In this document: piece by piece, positions 48,453 through 56,393 of the stretch
How the letters are laid out: each line of letters starts with the position of its first letter
Numbering within the stretch: the stretch's first letter is position 1
Assembly: GCA_963790525.1 (NCBI GenBank)
Contig: CAWBOV010000006.1
Location: 62,001-126,000, forward strand
Source: CAWBOV01 sp963790525
GTDB taxonomy: Bacteria > Actinomycetota > Actinomycetes > Mycobacteriales > Jatrophihabitantaceae
Direction: 5' to 3'
DNA length: 64,000 bases
Position numbers and translations under genes: made by a program
Notes under the pieces: generated by a model
Databases searched by the model: none
Seen by the model: only the letters and a program-made list of their open reading frames with translations
Told to the model about the DNA's origin: nothing

Positions 48453-48923
48453 TCAGGCCAGGTCGCCCCCGGCGAACCACACGTCGAAGCGGCCCTTCGC
48501 CCGGCTGGTGACCGGTTCGACCAGCAGGCCCTGGGGGGATCGGACGTAGGTCATCGAGCCGTAGCCGTCCTCGGGCGGCTTTCCCGCGGCCTCGAGCGTC
48601 CAGCCGAGTCCGACCAGCCGCTCGGTCTCCGCGGCCACGTCGTCGACCCATACGCCGACGTGGTGTGCGCCGGTCCGGTCGTCGCCGTCCCAGATCGACC
48701 CGGGCTCGCCCTGCAGCAGTTCGAGGTGCTGCGGACCCTCGCACGAATAGGTGAACAGCAGCCTCGTCGTCACCGCGCCGCCCTCGGGTGTCCAGAGGTG
48801 CTGCTCCCGATCCATCTTCTTCGCCCAGGTGAGACCCAGCCCGTCGCTCAGCTCCGCCATGGCCGCGTCGATGTCGGGCACGCGGATACCCACGTGGAAT
48901 ACGTCGTGCTGGAAATCGATCAT
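48453..48923 (-). CDS. VOC/glyoxalase-fold protein
   Basis: 156 residues with two beta-alpha-beta-beta-beta units: FQHDVFHVGIRVPDIDAAMA (metal histidine), HLELLQGEPGSIWDG (glutamate), AHHVGVWVDDVAAETERLVG (histidine) and PQGLLVEPVTSR (glutamate). The pattern resembles methylmalonyl-CoA epimerase-like or lyase proteins of steroid and aromatic catabolism. The stop converges on the alcohol dehydrogenase gene. The substrate is unknown. Confidence 0.87.
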   Translation of the reverse strand: MIDFQHDVFHVGIRVPDIDAAMAELSDGLGLTWAKKMDREQHLWTPEGGAVTTRLLFTYSCEGPQHLELLQGEPGSIWDGDDRTGAHHVGVWVDDVAAETERLVGLGWTLEAAGKPPEDGYGSMTYVRSPQGLLVEPVTSRAKGRFDVWFAGGDLA

Positions 48924-49023
48924 CAGTGTCTTCCCTGGGTCGCCGGGCGCAACGCGCTTTCGATAGTGGATCTACAGTAACTGCGCGAGCGCGATTGCGG
49001 AATGCCCTCGGTGCCGTGGAACG

Positions 49024-49365
49024 CTATCCGCCGTGGGACAGGGCGGTGAGCACCGGCTCGAGGTCGCCGCTCGCGATGGGACCGACGTAGACGGCAGCCA
49101 CCCGGCCCTGCTTGTCGATGACGACGGTGCTGGGCAGGCTCGGCAGCGGGACGTCACCGAGTTCCAGGGCGGTCTTGGCCGGCTCGTCGTACACGATGGG
49201 GTAGGTGATGTGGTTGTCCTTCACGAACGCCTCGACCGCGCTCGTGGAGGGGTCCTTGACGGTGACGCCGACGAAGGTGATGCCCTCGGACTTCATCGAG
49301 CGGTACAGCAGGTCGAAGGCCGGGGTCTCGGCCTGGCGCGGGCTGCACCAGGTGGCAGGCGGTCG
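49024..49365 (-). pseudogene. TlpA/ResA-like thiol redoxin, 5'-truncated
   Basis: The thioredoxin-fold tail is clear: AETPAFDLLYRSMKSEGITF, VGVTVKDPSTSAVEAFVKDN, and LPSLPSTVVIDKQGRVAAVY. Homology stops abruptly just before ATWCSP. The signal/lipoprotein region and first strand are absent. The second active cysteine is also missing (WCSPR instead of WCxxC), possibly by a three-base loss. Foreign-looking sequence begins at about 49365, so this is most likely the remnant of a secreted redoxin cut by an insertion or deletion. Confidence 0.75.
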
Positions 49366-49370
49366 TCGAA

Positions 49371-49538
49371 GCGGTCTACAACACTGATGATCACGAAGAG
49401 GCGACGCAGGCTGTGGCTGATCTTCTGGGCGTCCCAATGTCTCGTGCTGCTGCCGTTTTGGACCTGCAGGTGCGGCGGTTGACCCGGTCGGCGCGAGCAA
49501 GGATTGTCGACGAACGTGCCACGCTCGCCGCAGGCTGA
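49371..49538 (+). pseudogene. Fragment resembling the end of the GyrA/ParC breakage domain
   Basis: An open frame without a start reads AVYNTDDHEEATQAVADLLG and ends after RAAAVLDLQVRRLTRSARAR. The AxxVLDLQxRRLT pattern is like the helix of type II topoisomerase A subunits (AILDMQLRRL). Only about 55 residues remain. It starts where the redoxin homology ends. The assignment is tentative. Confidence 0.35.
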
Positions 49539-49703
49539 CACGTTAATCGACGATGTCTTGGTGTCAGCCTCCGGTCGCGTACGCCGGGAACTGCCAGTTC
49601 GACGCGTTGAGAATCTTCCACCGTCGAGTCTGGATCTGGAACGAGCTATTGGGGTAGCCAGTTGGCTGGGTGACCCAGTCAATGCGGTAGTAGTACCAGT
49701 TGC

Positions 49704-49793
49704 ATGCGCACCGCCCTCATCTATCAGCACACGACTCGGGACGCCGATCGGCGGATCGCGGACGCTCTCGACGGCCGAATCCGAGGCGTATCG
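49704..49793 (+). pseudogene. C-terminal remnant of a tyrosine integrase
   Basis: RTALIYQHTTRDADRRIADA followed by LDGRI is the typical last segment of phage-type integrases, with the nucleophile tyrosine in LIYQH. The rest of the gene is missing upstream. It sits at the 3' side of tRNA-Gly(TCC), where an integrase of an element inserted at that tRNA would lie. Confidence 0.6.
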
Positions 49794-49894
49794 CAGGCCG
49801 ATATTGCACGTTCGTTGCACGAGTCGAACGTGAGCAACCTCGACGACCACCGTCGGGACGGTTCAACCCCCGGAGAATCGGGGCTTCTAGCTGG

Positions 49895-49965
49895 AGCGGG
49901 CGACGGGAATCGAACCCGCACAATCAGTTTGGAAGACTGAGACTCTGCCATTGAGCTACGCCCGC
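49895..49965 (-). tRNA. tRNA-Gly(TCC)
   Basis: On the minus strand, GCGGGCG pairs with CGCCCGC. The anticodon loop CTTCCAA gives TCC, and the T arm contains GGTTCGATTCC. The discriminator is T, and CCA is encoded directly after it (49892-49894), unlike the other tRNAs on the left side of the window. Confidence 0.94.
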
Positions 49966-50058
49966 GCGTCGCACGCGGCGGTGCCTGCCCGTGGACTCGC
50001 GAACAGCCTACCGGTCCGAGCCTGATGTGTGCGCCCGTACACTTGCCGCGGGTCGCAC

Positions 50059-50132
50059 CGGGGTGTGGCGCAGCTTGGTAGCGCACTCGCTTTGGGAGCG
50101 AGGGGCCGTGGGTTCGAATCCCGCCACCCCGA
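50059..50132 (+). tRNA. tRNA-Pro(TGG)
   Basis: CGGGGTG pairs with CACCCCG. The anticodon stem CTCGC/GCGAG encloses TTTGGGA, anticodon TGG. The T arm GGTTCGAATCC is standard. CCA is encoded at 50133-50135. It lies 67 bases before tig. Confidence 0.95.
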
Positions 50133-50199
50133 CCATCCGGACCGATCGTTGACCACTCATGACCAGAACGAACTGACTGACTAGGGAGCGCGTAGCACC

Positions 50200-51615
50200 G
50201 TGAAGAGCACCGTCGAAAACCTCGGCCCGACCCGCGTGAAGTTCGCGGTCGAGCTGCCGTTCTCGGAACTGCAGCCGAGTATCGACGCCGCCACGCGCCG
50301 AGTCGGATCGCAGCTGCGCATCCCCGGTTTCCGCCCGGGCAAGGCACCGGCCCGCGTCATCGAGCAGCGCGTCGGGCGCAGCGCCCTGCTGGAGGAGGCC
50401 GTCAACGAGGCCGTCCCGCGTGCCTACAGCGAGGCCTTGAAGGAATCGGGCGTCAACGCGGTCGGCCAGCCCGACATCGAGGTCACCGACGTCGCCGACG
50501 GCACCTCGGTGTCGTTCACGGCCGAGGTCGACATCCGCCCCGAGATCACGCTTCCGACCTACAGCGGCCTGGCCGTCACGGTCGAGGACGCCTCCGTCAG
50601 CGACGAGGAGGTCGACACGCAACTGGACGCGCTGCGCGAGCGCTTCGGCACGCTCAACGGCGTCGACCGTCCGGTCGCCGAGGGTGACTACGTCTCGATC
50701 GACCTGAACTCCACCGTCGACGGCGAGGAGATCGAGGGCGGCTCCGCCAGCGGGCTGTCCTACGAGGTCGGCGCCGGGGACCTGATCGACGGCCTCGACG
50801 AGGTCCTGGTCGGTGCCTCGGCCGGGGACGTCAAGTCCTTCCCGTCCACCCTGCGCGCCGGGGACTACGAGGGCCGCGACGCCGCGATCACCGTCACCGT
50901 CAACTCCGTCAAGGAGAAGGACCTGCCGGCCGCCGACGACGAGTTCGCCCAGATGGCGAGCGAATTCGACACCCTCGACGAGCTCAAGGCCGACCTGCGC
51001 GAGCGCCTGACCCGCGTCGCGGCGATGGGCCAGGGCGCCCAGGCCCGCGACAAGGTCCTCGAGGACCTCCTCGCGTCCGTCGAGATCGCCCTGCCCGAGT
51101 CGGTCGTCCAGTCCGAGATCGACTGGCGCCAGCACGACGTCATCCACCAGCTCGACCACGACGACGCCCGCTTCGAGACCTACCTGGAGCAGGAGGGCAA
51201 GACCCGCGAGGAGTTCGACGCCGAGCTGCGCGAGGTGGCGGAGCGGTCGGTGAAGTCGCAGTTCCTGCTCGACGCGATCGCCGAGAAGGAGAACGTCGCC
51301 GTCGGGGACGCCGAGCTGACCGAGTACCTGGTGCGCCAGGCCTCGCGGTACGGCATGGCCCCGCAGGAGTTCGCCAACCAGCTGCTGCAGGCCGGCAACC
51401 TCCCCGCGGTCATCGCCGAGGTGCGGCGCAACAAGGCCCTGGCCACCGTCCTGGAGCAGGCTGTGATCACCGATGCGTCCGGTAACCCGGTCGACCTCTC
51501 CGCGCTGACCGCCGACCCGTCGGGGCTGGCCGAGATCGACAGCGAGTCCGACGACGCCGAGGGCGACCTCGATGTCTCGGACAACGTCGAGGGAGCGGTC
51601 GAAGAGGAGGAGTGA
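50200..51615 (+). CDS. tig: Trigger factor, ribosome-associated chaperone and prolyl isomerase
   Basis: GTG 50200 starts the ribosome-binding domain with the signature IPGFRPGKAPARVIEQ. The FKBP-like isomerase domain (VAEGDYVSIDLNSTVDGEEI, YEVGAGDLIDGLDEVLVGAS) comes next, then the long helical C-terminal chaperone arms (EYLVRQASRYGMAPQEFANQ). The last about 60 residues form an acidic tail. Trigger factor folds nascent chains at the exit tunnel. 471 residues, intact, at its usual place before the Clp protease genes. Confidence 0.96.
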   Translation: MKSTVENLGPTRVKFAVELPFSELQPSIDAATRRVGSQLRIPGFRPGKAPARVIEQRVGRSALLEEAVNEAVPRAYSEALKESGVNAVGQPDIEVTDVADGTSVSFTAEVDIRPEITLPTYSGLAVTVEDASVSDEEVDTQLDALRERFGTLNGVDRPVAEGDYVSIDLNSTVDGEEIEGGSASGLSYEVGAGDLIDGLDEVLVGASAGDVKSFPSTLRAGDYEGRDAAITVTVNSVKEKDLPAADDEFAQMASEFDTLDELKADLRERLTRVAAMGQGAQARDKVLEDLLASVEIALPESVVQSEIDWRQHDVIHQLDHDDARFETYLEQEGKTREEFDAELREVAERSVKSQFLLDAIAEKENVAVGDAELTEYLVRQASRYGMAPQEFANQLLQAGNLPAVIAEVRRNKALATVLEQAVITDASGNPVDLSALTADPSGLAEIDSESDDAEGDLDVSDNVEGAVEEEE

Positions 51616-51648
51616 CCGCCCCCGCCGTCACCGCGCGGTGGCACGTCA

Positions 51649-51662
51649 CGCCCTGAGCGAAC
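51649..51662 (+). promoter_or_regulatory. Candidate ClgR-like operator upstream of clpP1
   Basis: CGCCCTGAGCGAAC matches my recollection of the actinobacterial ClgR consensus core (CGCYNANRGCGWWS) at all but one fixed position. It lies about 125 bases before clpP1. ClgR activates clpP1P2 in corynebacteria, streptomycetes and mycobacteria. The match is by eye. Confidence 0.35.
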
Positions 51663-51786
51663 GCGGCGCCGTCAGGGAAGCTCTGGTGGCGACGCCGAGG
51701 TTAAAGTCCAGGTCGTGGGCAGGCACTTCCTGGGCCGGTCCCACCGATCACGTCATCACATCTATGACACTCGAGGAGTGCGTTTC

Positions 51787-52425
51787 ATGAGCCCGATCGA
51801 CCCGGCGCAGCCACTGCGCATCATGGAGAACCGCGCTTCCGGCGGTGGCATGAACCTCAACGACTCGGTCTATGACCGGTTGCTCCGCGAGCGCATCATC
51901 TTCCTGGGCCAGCCCGTCGACGACACCATCGCCAACCAGATCTGCGCGCAGCTGCTGCTCCTCTCGGCCGAGGACAGCACGCGCGACATCAACCTCTACA
52001 TCAACTCCCCGGGCGGCTCGGTCACCGCCGGCATGGCGATCTTCGACACGATGGAACTCATCGAGTGCGACGTGGCCACGTGGGCCATGGGCCTGGCCGC
52101 CTCGATGGGGCAGTTCCTGCTCTCGGCCGGCACCAAGGGCAAGCGGTACGCCCTGCCGCACGCGCGCATCCTCATGCACCAGGGCTCGGCCGGCATCGGC
52201 GGCACCGCCTCGGACATCAAGATCCAGGCGGAGCAGTGGAACCTCACCAAGCAGGAGATGGCCGAGATCACCGCGCAACACACCGGCCAGACGGTCGAGC
52301 AGATCACCATCGACGGTGACCGCGACCGCTGGTTCACCGCGAAGGAAGCGCTCGACTACGGCTTCATCGACCACATCGTCAGCCGGGCCAGTCAGGTCCC
52401 CGGCGGCATCACGCCGGCGGAATAG
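51787..52425 (+). CDS. clpP1: ATP-dependent Clp protease proteolytic subunit ClpP1
   Basis: ATG 51787 follows AGGAG. 212 residues. The serine protease triad is present: the serine in WAMGLAASMGQFLLSAGT, the histidine in ARILMHQGSAGIGGTASD and an aspartate in the following DRDRWFTAKEALDYGFID region. NLYINSPGGSVTAGMAIFDT is the ClpP hallmark. It is followed after 14 bases by clpP2; the two form the mixed double-ring protease of actinobacteria. Intact. Confidence 0.96.
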   Translation: MSPIDPAQPLRIMENRASGGGMNLNDSVYDRLLRERIIFLGQPVDDTIANQICAQLLLLSAEDSTRDINLYINSPGGSVTAGMAIFDTMELIECDVATWAMGLAASMGQFLLSAGTKGKRYALPHARILMHQGSAGIGGTASDIKIQAEQWNLTKQEMAEITAQHTGQTVEQITIDGDRDRWFTAKEALDYGFIDHIVSRASQVPGGITPAE

Positions 52426-52439
52426 GGAAGGACACCGCC

Positions 52440-53111
52440 ATGTCAGACCTCTACACACCGGCCAGCGCGGGCTCGCTCGTCGCCGGCTCAGCTACGGCTC
52501 CGTCCTCCCGCTACGTCCTGCCCTCCTTCGTCGAGCGCACGAACTACGGCGTCAAGGAGTCCAATCCGTACAACAAGCTGTTCGAGGAGCGCATCATCTT
52601 CCTCGGCGCGCCGATCGACGACGTCGTCGCCAACGACGTCATCGCCCAGCTGATCTGCCTGGAGTCCACCGACCCCGACCGCGACATCCTGATCTACATC
52701 AACTCCCCGGGTGGCTCGTTCACCGCCCTGACCGCGATCTACGACACGATCAGCTTCGTCCGTCCCGAGATGCAGACGTACTGCATGGGCCAGGCCGCGT
52801 CGGCCGCGGCGGTCCTGCTCGCCGCGGGCACGAAGGGCAAGCGGTTCGCGCTGCAGAACTCCCGCGTGCTGATCCACCAGCCTTCCGGTGGCAGCGAGGG
52901 TTCCCAGCAGATCAGCGACCTGGACATCCAGGCCCGCGAGATCCAGCGGATGCGCGACCTGATGGAGGAGATCCTGGCCCGTCACACCGGCCAGAGCATC
53001 GAGACCATCCGCAAGGACGTCGAGCGCGACAAGATCTTCACCGCCGAGCAGGCCAAGGCCTACGGCATGGTCGACGAGGTCATCAGCAGCCGCAAGCTCG
53101 TCAACGACTGA
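52440..53111 (+). CDS. clpP2: ATP-dependent Clp protease proteolytic subunit ClpP2
   Basis: 223 residues. The active-site serine is in MGQAASAAAVLLAAGTKGKR, the histidine in NSRVLIHQPSGGSEGSQQIS, and DILIYINSPGGSFTALTAIY is the oligomer/handle region. A longer N terminus than ClpP1 (ATAPSSRYVLPSFVERTNYG) is typical of ClpP2 and may be processed. It forms a heteromeric protease with ClpP1, docked by ClpX or ClpC. ATG 52440 has GGAAGG upstream. Intact. Confidence 0.96.
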   Translation: MSDLYTPASAGSLVAGSATAPSSRYVLPSFVERTNYGVKESNPYNKLFEERIIFLGAPIDDVVANDVIAQLICLESTDPDRDILIYINSPGGSFTALTAIYDTISFVRPEMQTYCMGQAASAAAVLLAAGTKGKRFALQNSRVLIHQPSGGSEGSQQISDLDIQAREIQRMRDLMEEILARHTGQSIETIRKDVERDKIFTAEQAKAYGMVDEVISSRKLVND

Positions 53112-53120
53112 GACTCCACC

Positions 53121-53164
53121 CGACGCGGGCGTGGCGGGCCGGACCCGGCCCGTCACCCGCGTCG
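53121..53164 (+). terminator. Long GC-rich hairpin after clpP2
   Basis: Arms 53121-53142 and 53145-53164 form a nearly complete stem of about 19 pairs with a small bulge and a two-base turn, 10 bases after the clpP2 stop. There is no T tract, so it may be a processing or partial termination site separating clpP1P2 from clpX. Confidence 0.5.
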
Positions 53165-53377
53165 CTCGGCGGAGCCGGGGCCCGGTGAGGGCCGTCGCGC
53201 CGCGCCGAATCTGAAGATTTCCGGCGCCTCCGGGGGCGTATCGGGGTACCGTTTCCTCCATACGGTGGGGGTGGCCGCCCCGACCGGGCCGTATTCATGC
53301 ACGGGATTGGCACGCAGAGCGAGGGCACCGGGCCCCGTCAGGGCCTGAGCCCAAGGCGATCAGCGAGGAGTTCACAG

Positions 53378-54664
53378 GTGGCACGAGTCGGCGACGGCGG
53401 GGACCTGCTCAAGTGCTCTTTCTGCGGAAAGAGCCAGAAGCAGGTCAAGAAGCTCATCGCAGGCCCCGGTGTGTACATCTGCGACGAATGCATCGACCTC
53501 TGCAACGAGATCATCGAAGAGGAGCTGGCCGAGACCAGCGAGGTCAGCTTCGACGAGCTGCCCAAGCCCCAGGAGATCTACGACTTCCTGAAGGACTACG
53601 TGGTCGGCCAGGACCAGGCGAAGAAGACGCTGGCCGTCGCCGTCTACAACCACTACAAGCGCGTGCAGGCCGAGGACGGCAAGCCGCGCTCGGCCGAGGC
53701 CTCGTCGAGGTCGCCAAGTCCAACATCCTGCTGCTCGGCCCGACCGGCTCGGGCAAGACGCTGCTCGCCCAGACGCTGGCGCGGATGCTCAACGTGCCCG
53801 TTCGCGATCGCCGACGCGACCGCGTTGACCGAGGCGGGCTACGTCGGCGAGGACGTCGAGAACATCCTGCTCAAGCTCATCCAGGCCGCCGACTACGACG
53901 TCAAGCGCGCCGAGACCGGGATCATCTACATCGACGAGGTCGACAAGATCGCGCGCAAGTCCGAGAACCCGTCGATCACGCGGGATGTCTCCGGTGAGGG
54001 CGTCCAGCAGGCGCTGCTGAAGATCCTCGAGGGGACGCAGGCGTCGGTGCCGCCCCAGGGCGGCCGCAAGCACCCGCACCAGGAGTTCATCCAGATCGAC
54101 ACCACGAACGTGCTGTTCATCGTCGGTGGCGCCTTCGCCGGGCTCGACAACATCATCGAGGCGCGGGTCGGGACCAAGGGCCTCGGTTTCGGCGCGGAGC
54201 TGCGCACGAAGTTCCAGCGCGACTCCGAGGACATCTTCAGCAAGGTGATGCCCGAGGACCTGATGAAGTTCGGCCTCATCCCGGAGTTCATCGGCCGGCT
54301 GCCGATCATCACGTCGGTGCGCCCGCTCGACCGCGAGGCGCTGGTCGAGATCCTGACCGAGCCGCGCAACGCGCTGGTCAAGCAGTACGCCAAGCTGTTC
54401 GAGCTGGACAACGTCGAGCTCGAGTTCACCGACGACGCCCTGGAGGCGATCGCCGACCAGGCCGTCCTGCGCGGTACCGGTGCCCGTGGGCTGCGCGCCA
54501 TCCTCGAAGAGGTCCTGCTGTCGGTGATGTACGAGGTGCCCTCCCGTGAGGACGTCGCCCGTGTCGTCATCACCCGGGCCACCGTGCTCGACCACGTCTA
54601 CCCGACGCTCGTGCCGCGCGAGATCGCACCCGCCAAGCGCGAGCGCCGCGAAAAGTCCGCCTGA
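53378..54664 (+). CDS. clpX: ATP-dependent Clp protease ATP-binding subunit ClpX, two compensating frameshifts
   Basis: GTG 53378 follows GAGGAG. The N-terminal zinc-binding domain (LLKCSFCGKSQKQVKKLIAG, VYICDECIDLCNEII) and AAA+ module are complete. However, Walker A (NILLLGPTGSGKTLLAQTLA) is in another frame between about 53697 and 53805: a G is lost from GGG at one end and a C added at the other. The main frame resumes at ADATALTEAGYVGEDVE with Walker B (IIYIDEVDKIARK), the GYVG pore loop and arginine finger region (LIPEFIGRLPIITSV). ClpX unfolds substrates for ClpP1P2. The pair of indels in an essential gene is most likely an error. Confidence 0.94.
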   Translation: MARVGDGGDLLKCSFCGKSQKQVKKLIAGPGVYICDECIDLCNEIIEEELAETSEVSFDELPKPQEIYDFLKDYVVGQDQAKKTLAVAVYNHYKRVQAEDGKPRSAEASSRSPSPTSCCSARPARARRCSPRRWRGCSTCPFAIADATALTEAGYVGEDVENILLKLIQAADYDVKRAETGIIYIDEVDKIARKSENPSITRDVSGEGVQQALLKILEGTQASVPPQGGRKHPHQEFIQIDTTNVLFIVGGAFAGLDNIIEARVGTKGLGFGAELRTKFQRDSEDIFSKVMPEDLMKFGLIPEFIGRLPIITSVRPLDREALVEILTEPRNALVKQYAKLFELDNVELEFTDDALEAIADQAVLRGTGARGLRAILEEVLLSVMYEVPSREDVARVVITRATVLDHVYPTLVPREIAPAKRERREKSA

Positions 54665-54750
54665 CCCCTTCCGGCGCGTGCATGGGTGGCGCCCCGCAGT
54701 GGGGTCGCCCGCCCCGCGGTGGGGCCAGCGCCGCCCGTGTGCGCCCGGTC

Positions 54751-55206
54751 GTGGCCCTGTAGCTGGTGGTTGCGTGGCGTGTCTGGCTGCTCCGCGGCCA
54801 CGTCTGGGGCGCGTGCCCGGTCGCGGGGGCCAGCCAGCTCGTGCGCGCCTGTCGTGGCCCTGTAGCTGGTGGTTGCGCGGCGTGTCTGCCTGCTCCGCGG
54901 CCACGCCTGGGTGTGCGCGCCCGGTCGCGGGGCCAGCCCGTGTGCGCCGGTCGTGGCCCTGTAGCTGGTGGTTGCGCGGCGTGTCTGCCTGCTCCGCGGC
55001 CACGTCTGAGTGTGCGCGCCCGGTCGCGGGGCCAGCCCGTGTGCGCCGGTCGTGGCCCCGTAGCCGGTGGTTGCGCGGCGTGTCTGCCTGCTCCGCGGCC
55101 ACGCCTGGGGCGCGCGCGCCCGGCGGTGCGGCCAGCCAGCCCGTGCGCGCCGGTCGTGGCCCCGTAGCTGGTGGTTGCGCGGCGTGTCTGCCTGCTCCGC
55201 GGCCCA
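54751..55206 (+). repeat. Five tandem copies of a ~100-bp repeat with a 51-bp core
   Basis: Core starts are at 54751, 54854, 54953, 55052 and 55156 (steps of 103, 99, 99 and 104). Each core is 51 bp, opens with GTGGCC and closes with GGCCAC, and contains TAGCTGGTGGTTGCG and GGCGTGTCTGCCTGCTCCGC in the middle copies. The spacers of about 50 bp are also similar to each other. The fifth core loses its closing hexamer. Frames through it on either strand have no domain and are read as by-products of the repeat. Confidence 0.85.
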
Positions 55207-55286
55207 GCTTGTGGATACCTGGGGCGAGAATCCACAGATCGCGTCGGTCGACCGCACGCCCGCCGCTCACATCGCACGATCGGCGG

Positions 55287-56192
55287 ATGCGTGAGGTTTT
55301 CGATCCAGTGTTGACGGCGGGATTCGGTGTGGCGTCCCGGGAGGACCTTCTCCGGGTGGCCGGCCGCTCGGTCGTCGACGACGAGATACGTCGCAAGAGG
55401 CTCGTGGCCGTGTTCCCGAGGGTGTACGCCCGCCCGTGGACAGTGGCGGACACGTACATCCGGCGGCGTGCAGCACTGGTCAGTGTCGGTGGAGACGTTG
55501 CGCTGAGTCACGTCACGGCACTGGAGATCCGGGAGCTGCCAGTGGGACCTCCGGGGCCTATCCACGTGACCGCGTTCAACCCTCGCCACCCTCGCGGCGT
55601 CGCCGGTGAGTTGGTCGCGCACCGGACCAAGCTTCGAATGGCAGCACGGGCGATCAATCGCTTGCCTGTCGTCGGCACCGAGGTCGCACTCGTCGACAGT
55701 TGGCCGATTCTGCCCGCGGAGCGGCGGCGCGCTCCGGTGATCGAGGCCGCCCGGCGCGGGTTGGTGCGCCCGACGGATCTGGCGGCTGTCGCCGAATCGC
55801 GACTGTGGATCCCGGGTATCGCGGAGCTTCGCCGGCTGGTCGGACACCTGCTCGTGGGATGCGAGAGTGAGCTCGAGCTGTGGGGATACCTGTCGGTGTT
55901 CGACGTGCCGGGGTTACGGCACGCTGGTCGGCAACGGAAGGTGATCGTCGACGGCGTGACTTTCCGTCTGGACATGGCCTACGACCAGGAGCGCGTCGCC
56001 GTGGAACTCGACGGGAGTGCTTACCACTGGACAAAGGACAGGTGGGAGCGCGATCTCGCCCGCGATGCCGCCCTGGCCACGGCAGGATGGCTGACGATCC
56101 GGCTCAGCCACGGCCGTCTGACCCGTGACATCGACGGCTGTAGAAGGGATGTGCTCCGGGTCCTTGCGACTCGACGCGGTCGAACCACCTGA
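55287..56192 (+). CDS. AbiEi-like/DUF559 protein (putative endonuclease-fold)
   Basis: 301 residues from ATG 55287. The N-terminal part resembles the AbiEi antitoxin-type winged-helix region (GVASREDLLRVAGRSVVDDE, FPRVYARPWTVADTYI, LSHVTALEIRELP). The C-terminal DUF559 domain is related to Vsr and PD-(D/E)XK nucleases: CESELELWGYL, then FRLDMAYDQERVAVELDGSA with YH, and a final helix region. The carboxylates needed for metal binding are visible. No toxin partner is adjacent. It lies between copies of the 51-bp repeat core. Intact, and unrelated to neighbours by function. Confidence 0.8.
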   Translation: MREVFDPVLTAGFGVASREDLLRVAGRSVVDDEIRRKRLVAVFPRVYARPWTVADTYIRRRAALVSVGGDVALSHVTALEIRELPVGPPGPIHVTAFNPRHPRGVAGELVAHRTKLRMAARAINRLPVVGTEVALVDSWPILPAERRRAPVIEAARRGLVRPTDLAAVAESRLWIPGIAELRRLVGHLLVGCESELELWGYLSVFDVPGLRHAGRQRKVIVDGVTFRLDMAYDQERVAVELDGSAYHWTKDRWERDLARDAALATAGWLTIRLSHGRLTRDIDGCRRDVLRVLATRRGRTT

Positions 56193-56204
56193 CCGGGCGG
56201 GGTC

Positions 56205-56255
56205 GTGGCCTTGGGGCAGGTGCTGGTGCGGCGTGTCGTCCTGCTACGGGGCCAC
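56205..56255 (+). repeat. Sixth, diverged copy of the 51-bp repeat core
   Basis: Same length (51 bp) and same ends (GTGGCC, GGCCAC) as the cores at 54751-55206. By column comparison 40 of 51 positions match, and GGCGTGTC aligns without gaps. It starts 12 bases after the DUF559 stop and runs into the 30-bp tandem repeat. Confidence 0.7.
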
Positions 56256-56360
56256 GACACTTGCCAGGCACGGTTGCGGGGCCACGACAGTTGCCAGGCA
56301 CGGTGGCGGGGCCACGACGGTTGCCCGGCACGGCGGTGGGCGCGACGGTTGCGCGGCACC
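56248..56360 (+). repeat. Tandem 30-bp repeat, about 3.7 copies
   Basis: Units begin at 56248, 56278, 56308 and 56338, with exact 30-bp spacing. Each holds GGGGCCACGAC and TTGCCAGGCACGG; the last is degenerate. GGGGCCACGAC is also found, inverted, at the start of array-one cores (GTCGTGGCCCC). It lies in the convergent gap between the DUF559 and MFS genes. Confidence 0.8.
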
Positions 56361-56393
56361 GGGAGCGTGCATCCATCCGGCGAGGGTGCGGGT

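Noticed and set aside
53789..55459. Long minus-strand frame encoding a repetitive Arg/Thr/His-rich protein over the clpX end and the 100-bp array
   Set aside because: It is antisense to clpX and the DUF559 start, owes its length to GC bias and to repeat periods of 99 bp, and has no domain.
56248..56360. CRISPR-like array of 30-bp units
   Set aside because: The units are contiguous with no unique spacers, and no cas genes are present.
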